A DNA stretch of 5,000 bases, from assembly GCA_027314825.1 (NCBI GenBank), contig DAHVAB010000205.1:1-5000 (forward strand), read 5' to 3'. Under the pieces are notes generated by a model. That model was not told the DNA's origin, did not search any database, and saw only the letters and a list, made by a program, of their open reading frames with translations. The translations under genes were made by a program, and so were the position numbers. The stretch comes from Solirubrobacterales bacterium. Its GTDB lineage: Bacteria > Actinomycetota > Thermoleophilia > Solirubrobacterales > Solirubrobacteraceae. This document shows positions 1-4,568 of the stretch, piece after piece (position 1 is the first letter of the stretch; each line of letters starts with the position of its first letter).

Positions 1-16
1 CGGAGAAGCCGAGCCG

Positions 17-1069
17 CTAGCCGATCGCGGTCAGCGTCTGCGGCTCCTCGCGGCCGGTGCCGAAGCGCAGGGTGAGCACGGTGCGCTCGGTGTCTGGCAG
101 GGAGGCGATCGCGCGTTGCACGAGCCGCTCCCGCTCGTTGTCCCATGCCGTCTCCTCGGGAGCCTCGGCGTCGGAGGGCATGAGATCGCCGAGCGCGGTA
201 TCGCCGTCCTCGCCGACCTGCTGGTCGAGGCTGACCAGGGCTGCGCGCTGCTGGCGCACCTCTTCGATCTGCTCGATGGTGAGCCCGGTCTCCTGGCCGA
301 TCTCCGCGGGCGTGGGCTCGCGGCCGAGGCGCACCGAGAGCTCGCGCTCTACGCGCCCCACCTTGCGAGAGCGCTGGGCCACGTGGACGGGCAGGCGGAT
401 CGTGCGCCCCGAGTTCTCAAGGCCGCGCTGGATCGCCTGGCGGATCCAGAGGGTGGCGTAGGTGGAGAAGCGGAAGCCCTTGCGCCAGTCGAACTTCTCC
501 GAGGCGCGGATCAGCCCGAGCATGCCCTCCTGGACCAGGTCGGCCAGCGGCAGGCCCTGGTTCTGGTAGCGGCGGGCGTTGGAGGCGACCAGGCGCAGGT
601 TGGAGTTGATCAGCAGTTCCTTGGCGTGCAGGTCGCCGCGCTCGATTCGCTGCGCCAGCTCGATCTCCTGGTCGGGGGCGAGCAGCGGGTAGCGGCGTGA
701 GTGGGCGAGCAGCTGGTCGACCGACTCGGGGATGTACGCCTCGTCGGCTAGCGTCTCCTCGGGCAGGCGCCGCGGAGGCCTCTGCGACTCGCCCTCCACG
801 GTCTCCGCCTCGCTCTCCTCGCTGCGATCGGCCGCCGCGCCGTCGGCCTCCACGGTCTCCGCCTCGCTCTCCTCGTCGAGATCGGCCGCCGCGCCGTCGA
901 CCTCCAGGAGCGCGTCCGCGGGCGTGTCGGGATCCGCATGATCGCCTGTGCCGGCGACCGGATCGAGCTCGGGGAGATCCTCATTGACGCGCACACCGCG
1001 CCCGGTCGGCTTGCGCGTGGCCGGAGAGTCGATGCTGGGCGTCCTGGTGATGTCGGTTGTCTTTGCCAT
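17..1069 (-). CDS. Sigma-70 family RNA polymerase sigma factor, cut short in region 4.2
   Basis: This is a primary-type (group 1/2) sigma factor that directs RNA polymerase to promoters. The visible product is 350 residues. Residues about 1-107 are a disordered acidic leader containing an 18-residue duplication (about 58-93). Region 1.2 spans about 111-147, region 2 about 148-230 (DLVQEGMLGLIRA, then KFDWRKGFRFSTYATLWIRQ, the -10 recognition and melting helices), region 3 about 231-300, and region 4 starts near 312 (SLPDTERTVLTLRFG). The frame ends at TAG (17-19) after TLTAIG, inside the region 4.2 helix-turn-helix; the codons after it (RLGFS) continue the family sequence in frame, so the recognition helix is missing unless the stop is bypassed or is a sequence error. 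I chose the ATG at 1069, not the one at 1135, because GAAGGA lies 6 nt upstream and the longer frame would run through the promoter. Sigma family membership is very secure; whether the gene is functional is open. Confidence 0.9.
   Translation of the reverse strand: MAKTTDITRTPSIDSPATRKPTGRGVRVNEDLPELDPVAGTGDHADPDTPADALLEVDGAAADLDEESEAETVEADGAAADRSEESEAETVEGESQRPPRRLPEETLADEAYIPESVDQLLAHSRRYPLLAPDQEIELAQRIERGDLHAKELLINSNLRLVASNARRYQNQGLPLADLVQEGMLGLIRASEKFDWRKGFRFSTYATLWIRQAIQRGLENSGRTIRLPVHVAQRSRKVGRVERELSVRLGREPTPAEIGQETGLTIEQIEEVRQQRAALVSLDQQVGEDGDTALGDLMPSDAEAPEETAWDNERERLVQRAIASLPDTERTVLTLRFGTGREEPQTLTAIG
793..900 (-). repeat. 54 bp tandem duplication inside the sigma factor gene
   Basis: Two adjacent 54 bp units (793-846 and 847-900) differ at only 4 positions, and the first 5 bases of a third unit follow. 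The unit is a multiple of three, so the protein carries two 18-residue copies reading roughly DGAAAD, two variable residues, EESEAETVE. It lies in the acidic, low-complexity N-terminal leader upstream of region 1.2, where length changes should be tolerated. Confidence 0.9.
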
Positions 1070-1075
1070 GAGGAG

Positions 1076-1081
1076 TCCTTC
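1076..1081 (-). promoter_or_regulatory. Ribosome binding site of the sigma factor gene
   Basis: GAAGGA on the minus strand lies 6 nt before the ATG at 1069. It decides between two in-frame ATG codons: the other, at 1135, would lie upstream of the promoter -35 box and so could not be on the transcript made from it. Confidence 0.8.
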
Positions 1082-1103
1082 TAATCCGATGCCTGGAGTC
1101 GGA

Positions 1104-1131
1104 ATTATAGCCGCAATAGTTGCGTTGTCAA
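1104..1131 (-). promoter_or_regulatory. Consensus sigma-70 promoter of the sigma factor gene
   Basis: On the minus strand TTGACA (1126-1131) is followed by a 16 bp spacer and TATAAT (1104-1109). Both hexamers match the consensus exactly, which is rare by chance in DNA this GC-rich. Transcription would start near 1096-1100, giving a leader of about 30 nt that contains the GAAGGA ribosome site. The spacer carries the inverted repeat CGCAA-TAG-TTGCG (1112-1124 as read on the plus strand), which could be an operator. The 16 bp spacer is 1 bp shorter than the optimum. The promoter should be recognised by a housekeeping sigma factor. Confidence 0.85.
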
Positions 1132-1339
1132 CCACTTTCTCGATCTCTGATCTCGACCCAGAGCACGCCTCGACCCGGCCGCCCGCACCGTGCGCGCGGC
1201 CTCACTTCTTGGAGTACCCGGATCGCATCGCATTAACGCACGCAACGGCCGCACGGATCTGTGGATTCCATCTGATTTGCATGCGGCCTCACACGGACCG
1301 GGCACTGCGGAGGCTCCCCGTCCCGGCGTTATCGATGAA
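1132..1339. other. Divergent intergenic stretch with no recognised gene
   Basis: The region between the sigma factor promoter and the start region of the CLC gene was read on both strands. I see no tRNA (no GGTTCGA-type T-arm with matching acceptor stem), no convincing small ORF with a ribosome site, and no clear riboswitch. It is less GC-biased than the flanking genes, as expected for a divergent promoter region. An upstream activator or regulator site may lie here but none stands out. Confidence 0.5.
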
Positions 1340-1359
1340 ATATCGGTAGCCGATATGAT
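1340..1359 (+). promoter_or_regulatory. Candidate promoter -10 and operator of the CLC-MarR pair
   Basis: ATATCGG-TAG-CCGATAT (1340-1356) is a perfect 7 bp inverted repeat with a 3 nt centre. It overlaps TATGAT (1354-1359), a 5/6 match to the -10 consensus, which lies 8 nt before the ATG at 1368. No good -35 box is seen at the right distance. A start of transcription near 1365-1368 would make the CLC mRNA leaderless or nearly so, which fits the lack of a Shine-Dalgarno sequence there. A repressor bound at the palindrome would block RNA polymerase; the MarR protein encoded downstream is the obvious candidate. The palindrome is seen directly; its role is inferred. Confidence 0.45.
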
Positions 1360-1367
1360 TGCTGGCG

Positions 1368-2960
1368 ATGAGCATCTTTGGCCGCTCCTGGTTGCGCGAC
1401 GCGGGCGCGAGCATCGCTGCCGCAGCGGGGCGGCGGCCCGAGACTGCCGCAGCGGGGGGGCGGCCCGAGACTGCCGCAGCGCGGGGGCGGCCCGAGACTG
1501 CCGCAGCGGGGGGGCGGCCCGAGACTGCCGCAGCGGGGGGGCGGCGCGAGCGGACGCCGGGAGAGGCCGACTTCACCGCGACTGCGCACATGCTGTTGAT
1601 GGTTGCGCCGGCGCTGCTCGTCGGGGTGGCGGCGACGATCGCGGCTGCCGGCCTGGTGGCGCTGATCGCCCTGATCACGAGCCTCGCCTACACGGGGCGC
1701 GCGGCGACGGGCCTCAGCACGCCGCAGGTCGGCGTGCTCGGGCCGCTCAGCGTGCTGGTCCCGGTCGCCGGGGGGCTGGTCGTGGGATTGATGGCGCGCT
1801 TCGGCTCGGAGGGGATACGCGGCCACGGGATCCCCGAGGCGCTCGAAGCGATCCTGATGCGCGGCTCGCGGATGCAGAGGCGCCTGGCCGTGCTCAAGCC
1901 CCTGGCGAGCGCGGTCGCGATCGGCACCGGCGGCCCGTTCGGCGCGGAGGGGCCGATCATCGTCACCGGGGGTGCGCTCGGCAGCATTCTCGGTCAGCTG
2001 CTGCCGAGCACGGCGGAGGAGCGGCGAATCCTGCTGGTCGCGGGGGCCGCCGCAGGGATGACCGCGGTGTTCGCGACCCCGCTGGCCGCCGTGCTGCTGG
2101 CCCTCGAGCTCATGCTCTTCGAGTGGCGCCCGCGGTCGCTGGTGCCGGTCGTGCTTGCTGTGAGCGTCGCCCAGGCTCTGCGCGAAGCGCTCGCCGGCGC
2201 GGGGCTGCTGCGCTCCGCGCCGGTCTTCGGCACCCTCTCCGCCCATCCTCCGGGAGCCTCGCCGGCGATCCTCGCGGTCGCGCTGCTGATCGGTCTCGCC
2301 GCGGGCGGCCTGGCGTGGACGATCTCCAGATGCGTCTATGCGGTCGAGGACGGATTCGGGCGGCTGCCCCTCCACTGGATGTGGTGGCCGGCCCTGGCAG
2401 GGATCGTGGTCGGCCTCGGTGGCTTGATCGAACCGCACGCGCTCGGCGTCGGCTACGGTTCGATCGAAGCCGAGATGGCGGGGCGGCTCGCCCTCGGCGC
2501 CCTGCTCGCGCTGCTGCTGGTGAAGCTGACGATCTGGGCGGTGGCGCTGGGCTCCAACACGAGCGGGGGCATCCTCGCGCCCGTGATGATGATGGGCGCG
2601 GCGCTGGGCGGGCTGATCGGCCTGGCGCTGCCGGCCGCGGGCGCCGGCTACGGGGCGCTGATCGGCATGGGCGCGAGCTTCGGCGCCGCGACCGGCTGTC
2701 CGCTGACCGGGATCGTCTTCGCGATCGAGGCGACCAGATCGCTGTTCGCACTCCCGGCGCTGCTGCTCGCGGGCATCGTCGCTCACACTGTGGGGGTGCT
2801 GACCATGCGCAGGTCCGTGCTCACCGAGAAGCTTGCTCGCCGCGGCGTTCACGTGCCCCGCGAGTATGAGGCGGCTGGCGCCCTGCGGCCCGCCGATGGC
2901 ACCCGACCCTCCGCAGAGGCCGTGCCCGCTGCCCGCGAGGCTGCGGGGGGTCACGGGTGA
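1368..2960 (+). CDS. CLC-family chloride channel or transporter, no CBS domains
   Basis: This is an integral membrane protein of the voltage-gated chloride channel (CLC) family, 530 residues from the ATG at 1368. Residues 20-65 are an Ala/Gly/Arg/Pro/Glu-rich tail of 9-residue repeats, followed by the many hydrophobic helices of the CLC fold from about 75 to 480. Family motifs are GHGIP (152-156), GAEGP (192-196, with the gating glutamate E194) and GILAP (401-405). His replaces the usual central Ser of GSGIP. At the position of the E. coli ClcA internal proton glutamate (E203) there is Leu248, next to E247. In related bacterial proteins, as I recall them, the LTEK/ARRG/REY segment seen at 485-500 leads into CBS domains; here the chain ends 30 residues later. 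Starts upstream of the repeats are the TTG at 1359 (3 codons longer), the ATG at 1368 and a TTG at 1392; the next is the ATG at 1590, which would cut into the conserved start. The stop overlaps the MarR start. Whether it is a channel or an exchanger, and for which anion, cannot be told. Confidence 0.9.
   Translation: MSIFGRSWLRDAGASIAAAAGRRPETAAAGGRPETAAARGRPETAAAGGRPETAAAGGRRERTPGEADFTATAHMLLMVAPALLVGVAATIAAAGLVALIALITSLAYTGRAATGLSTPQVGVLGPLSVLVPVAGGLVVGLMARFGSEGIRGHGIPEALEAILMRGSRMQRRLAVLKPLASAVAIGTGGPFGAEGPIIVTGGALGSILGQLLPSTAEERRILLVAGAAAGMTAVFATPLAAVLLALELMLFEWRPRSLVPVVLAVSVAQALREALAGAGLLRSAPVFGTLSAHPPGASPAILAVALLIGLAAGGLAWTISRCVYAVEDGFGRLPLHWMWWPALAGIVVGLGGLIEPHALGVGYGSIEAEMAGRLALGALLALLLVKLTIWAVALGSNTSGGILAPVMMMGAALGGLIGLALPAAGAGYGALIGMGASFGAATGCPLTGIVFAIEATRSLFALPALLLAGIVAHTVGVLTMRRSVLTEKLARRGVHVPREYEAAGALRPADGTRPSAEAVPAAREAAGGHG
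1417..1551 (+). repeat. 27 bp x5 tandem repeat in the 5' end of the CLC gene
   Basis: Five head-to-tail 27 bp units occur at 1417-1443, 1444-1470, 1471-1497, 1498-1524 and 1525-1551. Units 2 and 4 are identical, units 1 and 3 each differ from them by one base, and unit 5 has two changes at its end. The unit is in frame and encodes the 9-residue repeat TAAAGGRPE with small variations. Units 2, 4 and 5 contain runs of seven G (1454-1460, 1508-1514, 1535-1541). Such a minisatellite is prone to copy-number change, and slippage in a G run would shift the frame ahead of the membrane domain. Confidence 0.92.
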
Positions 2961-3457
2961 TCATGCGTGAAGATGGGCCGATCGAGCAGCCGCCCGCGGA
3001 CGGCCGTCGTCATGCGGGCCCGGCTGGGCCGGAGCCAGGCCTGAGGGACATGGAGTACACGCGCCTGCTCGCGTTCAGAACCGAGCTGCGCCGATTCCTC
3101 GCCTGGAGCGAAGCGGCCGCCGGCCGGGCCGGGCTGACCCCCTCGCTGCACCAGCTGCTGCTGGCCGTCCGCGGCCACTCCGGCCCATCCGCTCCGACCG
3201 TGGGCGATGTCGCGGACGCGCTGCGCGTGCGTCACCACAGCGCGGTGGAGCTGGCACAGCGCGCGGAGGCGGCCGGGCTGATCTCGCGCGTGCGCGACGC
3301 GGAGGATCACCGTCGCATGCGCCTCACGCTCACGCCTCTGGGCCGCGAGCGCCTGGAGACGCTGACCCGGGAGCACCTGCCGCAGATCGCGGCGCTCGCC
3401 GCGTCGCTGGAGGCCGTCGTGGCGGGCGCGGCCGGCGGGGGCGGGCCGGATCGGTGA
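2957..3457 (+). CDS. MarR-family winged-helix transcriptional regulator
   Basis: This is a 166-residue DNA-binding regulator of the MarR family, which normally acts as a dimer on short palindromes and often responds to small ligands. A disordered, Pro/Gly-rich N-terminus (1-31) precedes helix 1 (about 33-57). The winged helix-turn-helix covers about 60-130: LTPSLHQLLLAVRG, then TVGDVADALRVRHHSAVELA as the helix-turn-helix, and RDAEDHRRMRLTLTPLGR as the wing. A C-terminal helix (about 130-155) would complete the dimer interface, followed by a Gly-rich tail. The GTG start overlaps the TGA stop of the CLC gene (GTGA, 2957-2960), with a G run (2945-2950) 6 nt upstream serving as a possible ribosome site. 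An ATG at 2963 would be two residues shorter. The overlap implies translational coupling and joint regulation with the CLC. Its ligand and targets are unknown; control of its own operon is inferred. Confidence 0.88.
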   Translation: MIMREDGPIEQPPADGRRHAGPAGPEPGLRDMEYTRLLAFRTELRRFLAWSEAAAGRAGLTPSLHQLLLAVRGHSGPSAPTVGDVADALRVRHHSAVELAQRAEAAGLISRVRDAEDHRRMRLTLTPLGRERLETLTREHLPQIAALAASLEAVVAGAAGGGGPDR

Positions 3458-3485
3458 GCCTCCCGGCCGGCGGGCCAGCCGAGAA

Positions 3486-3565
3486 CCGACGGACCCGGCC
3501 AGCAGCCGACGGACCCGGCCAGCAGCCGACGGACCCGGCCAGCAGCCGACGGACCCGGCCAGCAA
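3486..3565. repeat. 20 bp x4 tandem repeat between convergent genes
   Basis: Four contiguous copies of CCGACGGACCCGGCCAGCAG run from 3486; the first three are identical and the fourth differs only in its last base. The period is not a multiple of three, and the array lies between the MarR stop and the hydrolase stop, so it is not coding. At each of three unit junctions CGGC-CAGCA-GCCG can form a small hairpin (3496-3508, 3516-3528, 3536-3548), extendable by two G-C pairs across a 2 nt bulge. No T-rich terminator tract follows on either strand. It may help end or stabilise the two converging transcripts; this is inference. Confidence 0.93.
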
Positions 3566-3596
3566 CAGGCCCGCGCCGGCACGGCCAACCGGCCCG

Positions 3597-4547
3597 CTAA
3601 GCGTGCCCGACGGCGCGGCGGTCTCTCGGCGCACGCGGCGCGAGCAGCGGCCCCCAGTCGGCATCCTGCATGCTGGCTGGCTCGGTGCTGGCGAGGAAGT
3701 CGAGGAGGACCGCCGCGAGCCCCTCGGGGTCTTCCAGGTGCGGGAAGTGGGCGGCGCCGGAGAGCAGCTCGAAGCGGCTGCCGGGTGCCTGCCCGTGCGC
3801 GTTGCGCCCGTGCCCTGGCGGGATCGTGCGGTCCCTGGCTCCCCACACGATCAGGGTCGGCATGCCGTCGAGCAGGTAGAGGCGGTCGTTCGCGTTGACC
3901 CGCTGGCCCTGCATGTCGATCACCGCGCGCAGCGTGTGCAGGAACGCGGTGCGAGCGCCGGGGCGCTCCAGCGGGCGCAGAGCCCGTGCGATCGCCTTCA
4001 CCTGGATGGCGTAGCGGGAGCCGGCGCGGTCCATCCGCTCGCCGGCCCGGCTGAGCTCGTCGAGCAGCCGCGGGTGGGCGGCGATCCGCAACAGCGCGGA
4101 GATGCCGGGGAGCGCGGCGGTGCGAAGCAGCGGGCTGACCTCCTGGCCGAGGCCGCCGCTGGATACGAGCACGAGCCGCTCGGTGCGCTGGGGAAACTGG
4201 TAGAAGAACTGCATCGCCACGCCGCCGCCGAGCGAGTGCCCGACGATGCTCGCCCGCTCGACTCCGATCACGGCGAGCAGGTCGCGGATGCTGGAGGCGT
4301 GCGCTCCGAGCGAGTAGTCGCCGCGTGGGGTCGCGGAGTCGCCGTGGCCGATCAGGTCGGGGGCGATCACCGTGTAGCTGTCGGCCAGCCGCAGCGCCAC
4401 CTCCCGCCAGTGACGCGAGGAGTTGACCATCCCGTGGATGAGGACCACGGGTGGGCCGCTGCCGGCCATGTGGTAGATCACGCGATGGCCGTGCAGCTCG
4501 ATCTGCCAGGCCTCGAACTCGCCGGCGGGCGCTCCTGCCTTGCTCAC
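3597..4547 (-). CDS. Alpha/beta hydrolase fold protein
   Basis: This is a 316-residue, probably cytoplasmic hydrolase of the alpha/beta superfamily, with no signal peptide. The first strands (QIELHGHRVIYHMAGSG, about 15-31) lead to the oxyanion-hole segment LIHGM (36-40), then APDLIGHGDS (62-71) and the nucleophile elbow GHSLGG (103-108, Ser105). The core continues with LVLVSSGGLG (125-134). A helical cap lies at about 140-220, the acid is Asp239 in WGARDRTIPP, and the base is His267 in GAAHFPHLEDPEG. The full Ser-Asp-His triad is present and the length is normal. The start is a GTG; an in-frame TAA lies four codons upstream, so no longer start exists. The AGGAGG at the end of the upstream ZIP gene is 15 nt away, longer than optimal. 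The gene lies 19 bp after that ZIP gene and is probably cotranscribed with it. Substrate unknown; related proteins include esterases, lactonases and epoxide or haloalkane hydrolases. Confidence 0.9.
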   Translation of the reverse strand: MSKAGAPAGEFEAWQIELHGHRVIYHMAGSGPPVVLIHGMVNSSRHWREVALRLADSYTVIAPDLIGHGDSATPRGDYSLGAHASSIRDLLAVIGVERASIVGHSLGGGVAMQFFYQFPQRTERLVLVSSGGLGQEVSPLLRTAALPGISALLRIAAHPRLLDELSRAGERMDRAGSRYAIQVKAIARALRPLERPGARTAFLHTLRAVIDMQGQRVNANDRLYLLDGMPTLIVWGARDRTIPPGHGRNAHGQAPGSRFELLSGAAHFPHLEDPEGLAAVLLDFLASTEPASMQDADWGPLLAPRAPRDRRAVGHA

Positions 4548-4562
4548 CGCGCGAGCTTAGCG

Positions 4563-4568
4563 CCTCCT
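4563..4568 (-). promoter_or_regulatory. Probable ribosome binding site of the hydrolase gene
   Basis: AGGAGG on the minus strand overlaps the TAG stop of the ZIP gene and is 15 nt ahead of the hydrolase GTG. It is a full match to the anti-Shine-Dalgarno core but sits farther away than usual. Its place at the stop codon suggests that translation of the two genes is linked. Confidence 0.5.

Noticed and set aside
17..19. Genome-wide reassignment of TAG to an amino acid
   Set aside because: TAG is the natural end of the ZIP gene (4567-4569) and the hydrolase gene (3597-3599), so it works as a stop here; local bypass remains possible.
1070..1135. Longer sigma start at the ATG at 1135 adding 22 residues
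   Set aside because: The extra codons are the promoter itself (-10, spacer and -35) and would not be on its transcript; the ATG at 1069 has a good ribosome site.
1417..1551. G-quadruplex formed by the G runs of the 27 bp repeats
   Set aside because: The runs are separated by about 20 nt, longer than standard G4 loops; possible but not supported by sequence alone.
1190..2869. Open frame of 559 codons in another plus-strand frame over the CLC gene
   Set aside because: Gly/Arg/Ala-rich translation with no recognisable domain; the overlapping CLC frame has all family motifs.
1329..2954. Open frame of 541 codons on the minus strand opposite the CLC gene
   Set aside because: It is a by-product of high GC: Arg/Gln/His/Pro-rich low-complexity sequence with no family likeness, antisense to a clear CLC protein.
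3486..3565. CRISPR array
   Set aside because: The 20 bp units are directly adjacent with no spacers, and no cas genes are nearby. The same holds for the 27 bp array at 1417-1551.
3458..3596. Classical intrinsic terminator between the convergent genes
   Set aside because: There are GC-rich inverted stretches but no following T tract on either strand.
2951..3664. Minus-strand frame of 237 codons reading through the 20 bp repeats
   Set aside because: It is antisense to the MarR gene, its repeats come only from the DNA array, and the winged-helix frame on the plus strand is clear.
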